From NCBI RefSeq assembly GCF_008365295.1, contig NZ_CP043505.1, forward strand, positions 558,001 through 622,000: 64,000 nucleotides of DNA, read 5' to 3'. Under the pieces are notes generated by a model that did not search any database, was not told the origin of the DNA, and saw only the letters and a list, made by a program, of their open reading frames with translations. Each line of letters opens with the position of its first letter. Within the stretch, counting starts at the first letter, position 1. A program made the translations under genes and the position numbers. Positions 26,752 through 34,445 of the stretch are shown in pieces. Source of the stretch: Agromyces intestinalis. GTDB taxonomy: Bacteria > Actinomycetota > Actinomycetes > Actinomycetales > Microbacteriaceae.

Positions 26752-27827
26752 CACACTCCCACCACGCTGCGGCTGCGCGCGACCGCGATGAGCACGGGCG
26801 CACCGATCACGGCGGCCACGACACCGGCCTCGAGTTCGCCCGGCGCGCCGACGAGCCGGCCGATGACGTCGGCGATGAGCAGCATGGCCGGCCCGAGCAC
26901 GATCGAGCACGCGATCACCCACCGCGCATCCGAGCCGACGAGCCGCCGGGCGGCGTGCGGCACCACGAGCCCGACCAGCGCGATCGGGCCGGCGAGCGCG
27001 GCGCCCGTGCCCGCCAGGAGCACGATCGCGACCGCCGCGAGCGCGCGCGTGGTGCCGACCCGCTGCCCGAGTCCGCGCGCGACGTCGTCGCCGAGGGCGA
27101 GTCCGTTGATGCGGTGCGCCAGCGCGATCGCGAGCACCGCGCCGACCGCCACGAACGGCCACAGCACCGCGGCCGTCGACAGGTCGCGCCCGGTGAGCGA
27201 CCCGACCACCCAGAACCGATACTGGTCGAAGGTCTCGATGTCTCCCAGCAGCACCAGCGTCGTCAGCGGCGTGATGAGGGCCGTCATCGCCGCACCGACG
27301 AGCGCGAGCCGATCGGGTCGGGCGGCGCCGATCGCGAAAACCGCGGCGGCTGCCGCGGCCGCGCCCGCGAAGGCGAACCAGACGTAGGCCGCCGGCTCGG
27401 TGAGCCCCAACAGCTGGATCGCGAGCACGACGGCGAGCGCCGCACCCGAGTTGATGCCGAGCAGGCCGGGATCGGCGATGGGGTTGCGGGTAACGCCCTG
27501 GATGAGCGCGCCGGCCAGGGCGAATGCGACGCCGGCGAGCAGGCCGATGACGGTGCGAGGCACCCGCAGTTCGAGCACGATCTGGTGTGCGCGATCGCCG
27601 TCGACCGGGGCGACCAGCGCCTGCCAGACCGCGCCCGGATCGATCGCACGCACCCCGAACGCGAGACTCGCCCAGACGGTCGCTGCGAGCACGACGAGCG
27701 AGAGCGCCATCGCGAGCAGGCGACGGGCACGGCGCGGGGTGCGCCGCGGGGTGCGCCGTCGGGTGCGGTTGAGCCCCGGCGCGCCGGCGGCGCCCGGCGC
27801 GGTCACGGGATCGAGGGTGCGGGACAT
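26751..27827 (-). CDS. FecCD-type siderophore permease (first subunit)
   Basis: Membrane subunit of 358 aa. After a cytoplasmic N-terminus with an Arg-rich segment (residues 21-36) come about nine or ten helices. Signatures: RVPRTVIGLLAGVAFALAGA, IQGVTRNPIADPGLLGINSG and GPIALVGLVVPHAARRLVG. DNA coding for the Arg-rich segment contains repeats of CGGGGTGCGCCG. It starts 7 bp after the siderophore-interacting reductase gene, so the whole block is one operon. Confidence 0.94.
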   Translation of the reverse strand: MSRTLDPVTAPGAAGAPGLNRTRRRTPRRTPRRARRLLAMALSLVVLAATVWASLAFGVRAIDPGAVWQALVAPVDGDRAHQIVLELRVPRTVIGLLAGVAFALAGALIQGVTRNPIADPGLLGINSGAALAVVLAIQLLGLTEPAAYVWFAFAGAAAAAAAVFAIGAARPDRLALVGAAMTALITPLTTLVLLGDIETFDQYRFWVVGSLTGRDLSTAAVLWPFVAVGAVLAIALAHRINGLALGDDVARGLGQRVGTTRALAAVAIVLLAGTGAALAGPIALVGLVVPHAARRLVGSDARWVIACSIVLGPAMLLIADVIGRLVGAPGELEAGVVAAVIGAPVLIAVARSRSVVGV

Positions 27828-27834
27828 CCGGTGG

Positions 27835-28785
27835 TCAGTCGAGCTCGGCGCGACCGAGTCGCCAGTAGCCCATGAACGCGACCCGCCGACGGTCGAGGCC
27901 CGCCTCGGACACCAGGTACCGGCGGATCGACTTCACGACGGATGCCTCGCCCGCGACCCAGGCGTAGACGCCGCCGTCGAGGCTGCGCCCCTCGGGCACG
28001 TCCCACAGCAGGTCGGCGTCGGGGTCGTCTGCGCCGTCTTCGGCATCGAGGTCAACGGTCTCGCCGGGCGCGATCATCAGCCGGGCGACGCCGTCGCGCA
28101 CCGCGGGAACGAGCCGGTCGCCGTGCGTCGCGCGCTCGCCGCGGGGCAGCCAGCGCACCGACACGCCCGCGGGTGCGTCGACGTCGAGCACGTCGCCCGC
28201 GGTCGGCACCTCGATGAAGGCGCAGCCGGTCGCGGTGCGCGGCAGGGCGCCGAGGATCGAGCAGATCGCGGGTGCGGCGGTCTCGTCGCCCGCCAGCAGC
28301 ACGGTGTCGACCTCGCCGGGGCGCCAGTCGATGCCGAGTTCGCGGCCGGTCGAACGCTCGTCGGGACCGATGAGCACCGCTTCGTCGCCGGCGTGCGCCC
28401 GTGCGACCCAGCGCGACGCCGGGCCGGTTTCGCCGTGCAGCACGAAGTCGATGTCGACCTCGCGGTCAGCGGGGCGCACCGCGCGCACCGTGTAGGTGCG
28501 GAAGGTGTTGCGCCGCGCCTCGGGCAGTTCGCGCCAGCGCGTGTACCAGTCGTCGTCGGTCGGGAACGAGGCGAAGCCGTCGCCGGTCGCGACCAGGTCG
28601 TCGGGCAGCGGCAGCACCACCTTCACCCGCTGGTCGAGACCGGCGGTGCCGAACAGGCCGAGGTCGTCGCCCGTGAACGTGACGCGCACGAAACTGGGCG
28701 CGATCCGTTCGACGCGGCGCACCGCGACGCGGAACGACCGATAGGCGGGACGAACCTCGGTGCCGATGGCGAGTGAGGTGAGCAT
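27835..28785 (-). CDS. Siderophore-interacting protein (ferric-siderophore reductase, ViuB/SIP family)
   Basis: FAD-dependent cytoplasmic reductase of 316 aa that releases iron from an imported siderophore. The N-terminal FAD-binding beta-barrel contains RTYTVR (FRTYTVRAVRPADREVDIDF) and the HGETGPASRWVARAHAGDE stretch typical of SIPs; the C-terminal NAD(P)H domain contains LLAGDETAAPAICSIL and WVAGEASVVKSIRRYLV. ATG at 28785 lies inside an IdeR-like box. It is the first gene of the iron-uptake operon. Confidence 0.95.
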   Translation of the reverse strand: MLTSLAIGTEVRPAYRSFRVAVRRVERIAPSFVRVTFTGDDLGLFGTAGLDQRVKVVLPLPDDLVATGDGFASFPTDDDWYTRWRELPEARRNTFRTYTVRAVRPADREVDIDFVLHGETGPASRWVARAHAGDEAVLIGPDERSTGRELGIDWRPGEVDTVLLAGDETAAPAICSILGALPRTATGCAFIEVPTAGDVLDVDAPAGVSVRWLPRGERATHGDRLVPAVRDGVARLMIAPGETVDLDAEDGADDPDADLLWDVPEGRSLDGGVYAWVAGEASVVKSIRRYLVSEAGLDRRRVAFMGYWRLGRAELD

Positions 28786-28792
28786 TACCTAA
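28774..28792 (-). promoter_or_regulatory. IdeR/DtxR-type iron box at the start of the siderophore operon
   Basis: The minus strand reads TTAGGTAATGCTCACCTCA, 15 of 19 matches to TTAGGTTAGSCTAACCTAA; it covers the ATG of the siderophore-interacting protein. Bound IdeR would block initiation of the whole operon. Inferred from sequence match and context. Confidence 0.72.
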
Positions 28793-28815
28793 GTCTCGCA
28801 TATCGCCGACGGGCG

Positions 28816-30264
28816 TCACCACACCGGCGGACGCCTTCCGACCAGGCGCGCCGAGCGCTCGAGCTGCGCCGCGAGCGCGAACAGCGTCGCCTCGCCGCCC
28901 GGCCGCCCGATGAGCTGCACCGACATCGGGAACCCCGCGGCGGTCGCCTGGACGGGCAACGAGATCGCCGGCAGCCCGGCCACGTTCACGAACGAGGTGA
29001 ACGGCGTGAACCGCACCTGCTGCGCGAAGTTCCGCTCGCCGTCATCGGCGTCGTACCAGCCGACGGGCCGCGGCGTGAGTGCGAGCGCGGGCGTGAGCAC
29101 CGCGTCGTAGGGCGCGAAGCGGCGGATGACCCGACGCTCGAACTCCGCGAGCCACGCGAGCGCATCGGCGAGATCGCGGGCGCCGAGCGCCCGACCCCGA
29201 TCGACGAGCCAGGCCGTGAGGGGCTCGAGCCGGTCGAGCTGTTCCCCCTCGACGGGGATGGTCGCCGCCGACGCCTGCCAGATCGCGCGGAACGCCGGCG
29301 GGTAGCCCGGTTCGGGCGACGCCGGAAGCTCCTCGACGCCGTGGCCCAGCCGGTCGAGCACGGCGACCGCGTGGGCCAGTGCGTCGCGCGCCTCGGGAGC
29401 GATCTCGATGTCGTATGCGTCGTCCCACGGCGAGTCGGTCACGACGCCGACCTGGAACCGCCCTTCGCCGCGCAGCGCCTCGCCGAGGTAGGGCCCGTCG
29501 CTGCCGGGCGCCCGCACCGCGAACGCGTGCTCGGCGGGGTAGCCGGAAGGCGCGATGATTCCGTCGAGCAGCAGCGCGGCGTCGGCTACGGTGCGGGCGA
29601 GCGGGCCCACGACCCCGAGACCCGCGAGCCCTGCGAGACCCGAGCCCGACGGCACCCGGCCGCGCGACGGCTTCACGCCCACCAGCCCGCAGGAGGCCGC
29701 CGGGATGCGCACCGACCCGCCGCCGTCGGAGCCGATCGCGAACGGCAGCAGGCCCGCCGCGACAGCGGCGGCAGCTCCCCCGCTCGAACCGCCCGCACCG
29801 AGCCGCGCGTCCCACGGCGAGCGCGCGGCCGGTGCGCCGATCGGCTCGGTGTACGACGGCAGGCCGAACTCGGGCGTGGCCGTCTTGCCGAGGCTCACCG
29901 CGCCGGCGCGGTCGACATCGAGCACGAGCTCGTCGGACTCGTCGGGCACGTGATCGGCGAACGCGCGCGAGCCGAACCGGGTCGGCACGCCCGCACGCGG
30001 GTGCAGGTCCTTGTCGGCGAGCGGCATGCCCCAGAGCGGCGCGGCCTTCGGCACCTCGCGTTCGACGAACGCGGCGCGCTCGAGGGCGCGGTCGGGCGTG
30101 ACCTCGGCGAACGCGCCGACCTCGGCGCCCAGTCGCTCGATGCGTTCGAGGAACCACTCGGCGACCTCGGTCGGTGAGAGCCTGTCCCGCTGCAGCGCGG
30201 TGTGCAGGTCGAGCGCGGTCAACTCGTGCGGGTTCGTCGCCGCGGCCCGCGACGCATCGCTCAC
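28816..30264 (-). CDS. Amidase-signature family hydrolase
   Basis: Hydrolase of 482 aa with the Ser-cisSer-Lys triad: K85 in LADKDLH, the Ser pair in GAGGSSGGAAAA near 160-161 and the nucleophile S184 in GSDGGGSVRIPA. Family members cleave amides such as nicotinamide, indole acetamide, aryl-acyl amides or the misacylated glutamine of tRNA (GatA). It is not GatA, because GatB and GatC partners are missing. The GTG at 30264 overlaps the acetyltransferase stop by 4 nt. The substrate is unknown. Confidence 0.9.
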   Translation of the reverse strand: MSDASRAAATNPHELTALDLHTALQRDRLSPTEVAEWFLERIERLGAEVGAFAEVTPDRALERAAFVEREVPKAAPLWGMPLADKDLHPRAGVPTRFGSRAFADHVPDESDELVLDVDRAGAVSLGKTATPEFGLPSYTEPIGAPAARSPWDARLGAGGSSGGAAAAVAAGLLPFAIGSDGGGSVRIPAASCGLVGVKPSRGRVPSGSGLAGLAGLGVVGPLARTVADAALLLDGIIAPSGYPAEHAFAVRAPGSDGPYLGEALRGEGRFQVGVVTDSPWDDAYDIEIAPEARDALAHAVAVLDRLGHGVEELPASPEPGYPPAFRAIWQASAATIPVEGEQLDRLEPLTAWLVDRGRALGARDLADALAWLAEFERRVIRRFAPYDAVLTPALALTPRPVGWYDADDGERNFAQQVRFTPFTSFVNVAGLPAISLPVQATAAGFPMSVQLIGRPGGEATLFALAAQLERSARLVGRRPPVW

Positions 30265-30839
30265 TTCAGCGACCGCTGCATGAGCACGGTGCCGAGCCAC
30301 CGGTCGAACTTGAAGCCGACCTTGCCCATGCGCCCGATCTCGGTGAACCCGAACTTCTCGTGCAGCGCGATCGACCCCTCTGCGCCCTGGTCGGCGATGA
30401 CGGCGATCATCTCCTTCAGCCCGGCGGCCTTCGACCGGGCGATGAGCTCGGCGAGCAGCGCCTTCCCGAGCCCCTTGCCCGAGGCCGCCGGGCCGAGATA
30501 GATCGAGTTCTCGACGGTGAACCGGTAGGCGCGCTTCTGCCGCCATGGCGAGACGAGCGCGTACCCGAGCAGCTGGCCCGTGGGCGACTCGGCGACGAGG
30601 AACGGCATGCCGAGTTTGTGCAGGTACGCGAACTTCTGCTTCCACTCGCGCAGGCTCATCGTGTCTTCGTCGAAGGTGACGGTGGAGTTGGCGACGTAGT
30701 AGTTGTAGATCTCGCGCACGCTCGGCAGGTCGGCGGCGACGGCGTCGCGGATCGCGAACTCGAACGGCCGTTCGGCGGGCGCGGGCGCGCGCAGGTGGGG
30801 TGGCAGCACGCGGCGCTGCTGGTATTCCTCCTCGAGCAT
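30261..30839 (-). CDS. GNAT-family N-acetyltransferase (phosphinothricin acetyltransferase-like)
   Basis: Acetyl-CoA-dependent N-acetyltransferase of 192 aa. The fold is seen in IRDAVAADLPSVREIYNYYV (PAT-like N-terminus with TVTFDED), the acetyl-CoA loop SGKGLGKALLAELI, and the last strand LHEKFGFTEIGRMGKVGFKF. The ATG at 30839 lies 7 nt after TAGGGT and is taken as a leaderless start; a GTG three codons upstream overlaps that -10. It is translationally coupled to the amidase downstream. The substrate amine is unknown. Confidence 0.9.
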   Translation of the reverse strand: MLEEEYQQRRVLPPHLRAPAPAERPFEFAIRDAVAADLPSVREIYNYYVANSTVTFDEDTMSLREWKQKFAYLHKLGMPFLVAESPTGQLLGYALVSPWRQKRAYRFTVENSIYLGPAASGKGLGKALLAELIARSKAAGLKEMIAVIADQGAEGSIALHEKFGFTEIGRMGKVGFKFDRWLGTVLMQRSLK

Positions 30840-30846
30840 GGCGCCC

Positions 30847-30852
30847 ACCCTA
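30847..30852 (-). promoter_or_regulatory. -10 element for the leaderless acetyltransferase gene
   Basis: TAGGGT on the minus strand ends 7 nt before the ATG at 30839. No ribosome site lies between. Confidence 0.45.
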
Positions 30853-30911
30853 CTCCGGGCGAACGGGCCGGCAAGCGGTTGCGCAGACGAGGGCGATCGG
30901 ATGCTCCGGGG

Positions 30912-31604
30912 TCATGGTTCGAGGCTCCAGTCGACGGGTCGCCCGCCGCGCTGGGCGAGCAGCGTGTTGGCGCGGCTGAACGGTCGGGATCCGAAGAAGC
31001 CGCGCGAGGCCGACAGCGGGCTGGGGTGCACCGACTCGATCGCCGGCGTGCCGTCGAGCAGCGGCTTCAGCGACTGCGCGTCGCGCCCCCACAGGATCGC
31101 GACCATCGGCGTGCCTCGGGCCACGAGGGCGCGGATGGCGTGGTCGGTGACGGCCTCCCATCCGGCGCCGCGGTGCGAGGCGGGCGCACCCGGTCGCACG
31201 GTGAGCACGCGGTTCAGCAGCATGACGCCGTTGCGCGTCCACGCCGAGAGGTCGCCGTGCGCGGGCGGGTGCACGCCGAGGTCGTCGGCGAGTTCGCGGT
31301 AGATGTTCTGCAGGCTTCGCGGGATCGGTCGCACGTGCTGCTCGACCGCGAAGGACAGGCCGATCGGATGCCCCGGGGTGGGGTACGGGTCCTGGCCGAC
31401 GATGAGCACCCGCACGTCGGAGAACGGGGCCGCGAACGCACGCAGCACGTGGTCGCCCGCGGGCAGGTAGCCACGGCCGGCGGCCGTCTCGGCGCGCAGG
31501 AAGTCGCCCATCCGGGCGATGTCGCCCGCGACGGGGGCGAGGGCGTCGGCCCAACCGGGATCCATGAGCCCGGCCTCGGCGAGCTCGGGCAGCGTCTTCG
31601 GCAC
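30912..31604 (-). CDS. ung: Uracil-DNA glycosylase (family 1)
   Basis: Removes uracil from DNA to start base-excision repair. The water-activating motif [16 protein letters not shown] (D72) and the DNA-intercalating [19 protein letters not shown] motif are both intact, as is the LLNRVLTVR segment. Length is 230 aa, normal. The GTG at 31604 starts 3 bp after the stop of the S51-like peptidase gene, so the two are cotranscribed. Confidence 0.97.
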   Translation of the reverse strand: MPKTLPELAEAGLMDPGWADALAPVAGDIARMGDFLRAETAAGRGYLPAGDHVLRAFAAPFSDVRVLIVGQDPYPTPGHPIGLSFAVEQHVRPIPRSLQNIYRELADDLGVHPPAHGDLSAWTRNGVMLLNRVLTVRPGAPASHRGAGWEAVTDHAIRALVARGTPMVAILWGRDAQSLKPLLDGTPAIESVHPSPLSASRGFFGSRPFSRANTLLAQRGGRPVDWSLEP

Positions 31605-31607
31605 GCC

Positions 31608-32336
31608 TCAGGCTCCCATCGTCGCGACGACCACGCCCTGCTCGCCGGGCAGCACCCGCCAGACGCTCCCGGTCCCGACGACCCGCAGCCCGCCGTCGCC
31701 GACGACGAGCGCGGTGTCCTCGTCGATGCCGAGCCCGCCCTCGACGAGGCCGGCCTCGACCGCGGCGACGAGTCGCGACAGCGCGCCCCACTGGGCGACG
31801 TGCACCTCGATGGCCACGTCGACCAAGCCGATGCCGGGAGCGATCGTCACCTCGTCGAGTTCCTGATCGCCCGGCTCGGGCGAGACGACGACCCCGCCGA
31901 TCCGGCGCCCGCCGATGATCGCACGCTCGGCGGCGATCATCGCGCCCGCCGAGAAGCCGAGATACGGTACGCCGGCGGCGACCTGCCGGCGCAGCTCGCC
32001 GAAGACCGGCTCGACCGCCGCACGGTAGCTCGGCGCATGCCCGCCGCCGATCACGACACCGTCGACCTCAGCGAGCGCGGCGGGCGGCACGGTCTCGCCA
32101 TCGCCGATGATCACGGACGTTCGCACCTCGACCGGCCCGGCCGCGTCGAGCAGGGCGACGATCTTCGCCGCCTGCGCGGCCGGGTCGCCGCTGCGCGCGG
32201 TGATCACCGCGATCCGCGGCACCTCGCGCCCGGCCCGGGCGGCGTGCGCCGCCGCCTCGTCGCGGAACCCCGCCCAGATCGGCGCCGTCGCATCCGTCGG
32301 TTCGAACGTCCCGCCGCCGACCAGATGCACGCTCAT
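31608..32336 (-). CDS. Peptidase S51 (dipeptidase E/cyanophycinase)-like protein
   Basis: A class I glutamine-amidotransferase-like fold of 242 aa with the nucleophile elbow YLGFSAGAMIAAERAI (S129), the hallmark of family S51. Upstream segment GVVIGGGHAPSYRAAVEP contributes the oxyanion site. Known relatives cut Asp-X dipeptides or cyanophycin; no cyanophycin synthetase is in view, so the substrate is open. The ATG at 32336 overlaps the SDR stop (ATGA). Confidence 0.85.
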   Translation of the reverse strand: MSVHLVGGGTFEPTDATAPIWAGFRDEAAAHAARAGREVPRIAVITARSGDPAAQAAKIVALLDAAGPVEVRTSVIIGDGETVPPAALAEVDGVVIGGGHAPSYRAAVEPVFGELRRQVAAGVPYLGFSAGAMIAAERAIIGGRRIGGVVVSPEPGDQELDEVTIAPGIGLVDVAIEVHVAQWGALSRLVAAVEAGLVEGGLGIDEDTALVVGDGGLRVVGTGSVWRVLPGEQGVVVATMGA

Positions 32337-33121
32337 GCCCGGCCCGCCGATCGCACGGTGAGCGGGCCCTTGGCCACCAGGTGCGGCGCCGACTGCGCGA
32401 CCGGCTTCACGACGATGAGGTCGAGGTCGACGTGCCGGGGCTTCGTCGCAGCATCCACGATGATCTCGGCGATGTCCTCGGCCACCAGCGGCTCGGGCAC
32501 GCCGTCGTAGACGGCGTCGGCGCGGGCCCGGTCGCCGCCGAACCGCACGAGCGCGAACTCGTCGGTCTTGACCATGCCCGGCGCGACCTCGATGACCCGG
32601 ATCGGCTCGCCGTTCAGCTCGAGCCGCAGCACCGCGGTCAGCGCGTGCTCGGCGAACTTCGCCGCGTTGTACCCGCCGCCGCCGACGTAGGCGACGTGCC
32701 CCGCGATCGAGGTCAGGTTCACGATGTCGGCGACGCCGCGCTCGATCGCGCCCTCGCGCAGCAGCGGCAGCAGCGCGGCGATGACTCGCTTGGTGCCGAG
32801 CACGTTCACCTCGAACATCCAACGCCAGTCCTCGGGGTCGGATGCCTCGACGCTGTCGAGTCCCTTCGCCCCGCCCGCGTTGTTCACCAGCGCGTGGATC
32901 GGGCCGAGCTCCCGCACGCGGTCGCGCAGGGCGTCGACGTCGGCCTGGTCGGTGACATCGGCGACCAGGACGGATGCCCCGGTCTCGTCTGCGAGCGCCC
33001 GCAGGCGCTCCTCGCGGCGGGCGACCGCCACGACCTCCCAGCCGGCGCCGCGGAAGGCGCGCACCGTGGCGGCCCCGATCCCAGAACTGGCTCCCGTCAC
33101 CACGGCTCGCAACTGCGTCAT
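32333..33121 (-). CDS. Short-chain dehydrogenase/reductase
   Basis: Classical SDR of 262 aa (YdfG-like). Cofactor motif TGASSGIG near residue 9, NNAG near 85, catalytic Ser in LTSIAGHV near 139 and YNAAK near 153. An Arg-Arg pair after the second strand (ARREERL) favours NADP(H). Substrate unknown; relatives act on 3-hydroxy acids and serine. The ATG at 33121 lies 6 nt after CAGAAT, and the gene heads an operon with the S51-like peptidase and ung. Confidence 0.92.
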   Translation of the reverse strand: MTQLRAVVTGASSGIGAATVRAFRGAGWEVVAVARREERLRALADETGASVLVADVTDQADVDALRDRVRELGPIHALVNNAGGAKGLDSVEASDPEDWRWMFEVNVLGTKRVIAALLPLLREGAIERGVADIVNLTSIAGHVAYVGGGGYNAAKFAEHALTAVLRLELNGEPIRVIEVAPGMVKTDEFALVRFGGDRARADAVYDGVPEPLVAEDIAEIIVDAATKPRHVDLDLIVVKPVAQSAPHLVAKGPLTVRSAGRA

Positions 33122-33127
33122 GCGCCC

Positions 33128-33178
33128 ATTCTGCCGCGCACGGGTGGGATCGCGCGTACCGGCCGGTCAGGGAAGAAT
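33128..33178. promoter_or_regulatory. Divergent -10 elements between the SDR operon and the acyltransferase gene
   Basis: CAGAAT on the minus strand (33128-33133) ends 6 nt before the SDR ATG, and AAGAAT on the plus strand (33173-33178) ends 6 nt before the ATG at 33185. Both lack the leading T of TANNNT, so the call is tentative. Confidence 0.35.
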
Positions 33179-33184
33179 GGTCGG

Positions 33185-34288
33185 ATGCACCATCCCGCGC
33201 CGACCGCACGACCGATGCCGAAGCGGCGCGTCCCCCTCTGGGACAACGCGCGCTGGATCGCGATCACGCTCGTGGTCATCGGGCACGGCATCCTGCCCCT
33301 CATCGGCGAAGACGACGCGGCGTACAGCGCGTACCTGTTCATCTACTCGTTCCACGTCGCGGTGTTCGTCACCGTGTCGGGCTACTTCGCGAAGTCGGGG
33401 CCGCCGACGGCTCGGGCGCTGAAGCAGGTCCTCACCGAGATCGTGTTCCCGTACCTGATCTTCGAGACGATCTGGACGGTGATCCGGTGGGTGCTCGGCG
33501 GCGAGTTCGCGCTCGACTTCACCACGGCGTCGTGGACACTGTGGTTCCTCATCGCGCTCGCGATCTGGCGCATCGTGCTGCCGTACCTGGTGCTGCTGCG
33601 CTGGCCGCTGCCGATCGCGATCCTCATCTCGATCGGCGCCGGCTACACCGAGACGATCGACTCGACCCTCGCGCTCAGCCGCACGTTCGGCATGCTGCCG
33701 TTCTTCGTGTTCGGGTGGCAGCTGCGGCAGTGGCGCATCACCGGGCGCTGGCTGGCGCTGTCGACCGCGGCGGCCTGGCGGTGGCGTGCCGGGGCGATCG
33801 CGTTATTCGCGGTGCTGCTGGCGGTCATGCCCGCCGCGATCGAGACCTGGCGCGACCTGAAGCTGCGCCGGTTCATGCTCTACGACGAATCGTATGTCGC
33901 GATCGGCTACGAGGAGCCGTGGTCGGGACTGATCCGGCTGGGGCTGCTGCTGCTCGCCATGGTGCTCGCGGTGGCCTTCCTCGTCCTCATGCCGCGCGGC
34001 CATCACTGGTTCACCGCGTTCGGCGGAGCCACCATGTACATCTACCTGCTGCACAGCTTCGTCCTCTATCCCCTCCGCGAGACCGACCTGCTCTCCGGCC
34101 CCCAGCCGTGGTGGGTGCTGCCGACCATGATCGTGTTCTGCATCGGCGTTTCGGTCGTGCTGTCGCTGAGGCCGGTGCGGCGGGTGTTCCGGCCCCTCGT
34201 GCAGCCCCGCGCACGGTGGCTGTTCCGCCCCACCCCGGCCACCCCGACCGGCACCATCGTGCTGCCCACCGACGACCGGCCGCACTGA
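33185..34288 (+). CDS. Acyltransferase-3 family membrane protein (fucose 4-O-acetylase-like)
   Basis: Integral membrane O-acyltransferase of 367 aa with about ten helices. The N-terminal motif DNARWIAITLVVIGHGILPL carries the conserved His of the family, followed by FIYSFHVAVFVTVSGYFAKSG. Such enzymes acetylate sugars of surface glycans. The ATG at 33185 lies 6 nt after AAGAAT; an ATG at 33215 is an alternative. It stands alone between divergent and downstream promoters. Substrate unknown. Confidence 0.88.
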   Translation: MHHPAPTARPMPKRRVPLWDNARWIAITLVVIGHGILPLIGEDDAAYSAYLFIYSFHVAVFVTVSGYFAKSGPPTARALKQVLTEIVFPYLIFETIWTVIRWVLGGEFALDFTTASWTLWFLIALAIWRIVLPYLVLLRWPLPIAILISIGAGYTETIDSTLALSRTFGMLPFFVFGWQLRQWRITGRWLALSTAAAWRWRAGAIALFAVLLAVMPAAIETWRDLKLRRFMLYDESYVAIGYEEPWSGLIRLGLLLLAMVLAVAFLVLMPRGHHWFTAFGGATMYIYLLHSFVLYPLRETDLLSGPQPWWVLPTMIVFCIGVSVVLSLRPVRRVFRPLVQPRARWLFRPTPATPTGTIVLPTDDRPH

Positions 34289-34326
34289 GCGGCGGCGGGT
34301 CGCGGCATCCGCCCGGTCTGCGAACC

Positions 34327-34365
34327 GTTCCGCCCCGTGACCGGCGGTTACGCCCCGTGACCGGC
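34327..34365. repeat. Two 19-bp direct repeats, period 20 bp, upstream of the metY promoter
   Basis: GTTCCGCCCCGTGACCGGC (34327-34345) and GTTACGCCCCGTGACCGGC (34347-34365) differ at one position and are spaced by two helical turns. The second ends 4 bp before the -35. This arrangement suggests two binding sites on one face of the helix for a regulator of methionine synthesis. The sequence does not match the McbR box. Confidence 0.8.
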
Positions 34366-34369
34366 CTCG

Positions 34370-34398
34370 TTGCCGGGCATCCGAGCCCCTCCTAGCGT
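34370..34398 (+). promoter_or_regulatory. metY promoter
   Basis: -35 TTGCCG (34370-34375), 17-bp spacer, -10 TAGCGT (34393-34398). It predicts a start near 34405 and a leader of about 40 nt with a GAAGGAG ribosome site. No SAM riboswitch fits in so short a leader. Confidence 0.6.
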
Positions 34399-34445
34399 GG
34401 TCGGATCACGGCGCTGTCGCGCGCCGCACGAAGGAGACCACACCC

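Noticed and set aside
34289..34365. McbR operator before metY
   Set aside because: The TAGAC-N6-GTCTA palindrome is not present; the direct repeat is of a different type.
34399..34445. SAM riboswitch or other riboswitch before metY
   Set aside because: The predicted leader is only about 40 nt and has no GGTCATGAG-type core; no room for a SAM-I/IV fold.
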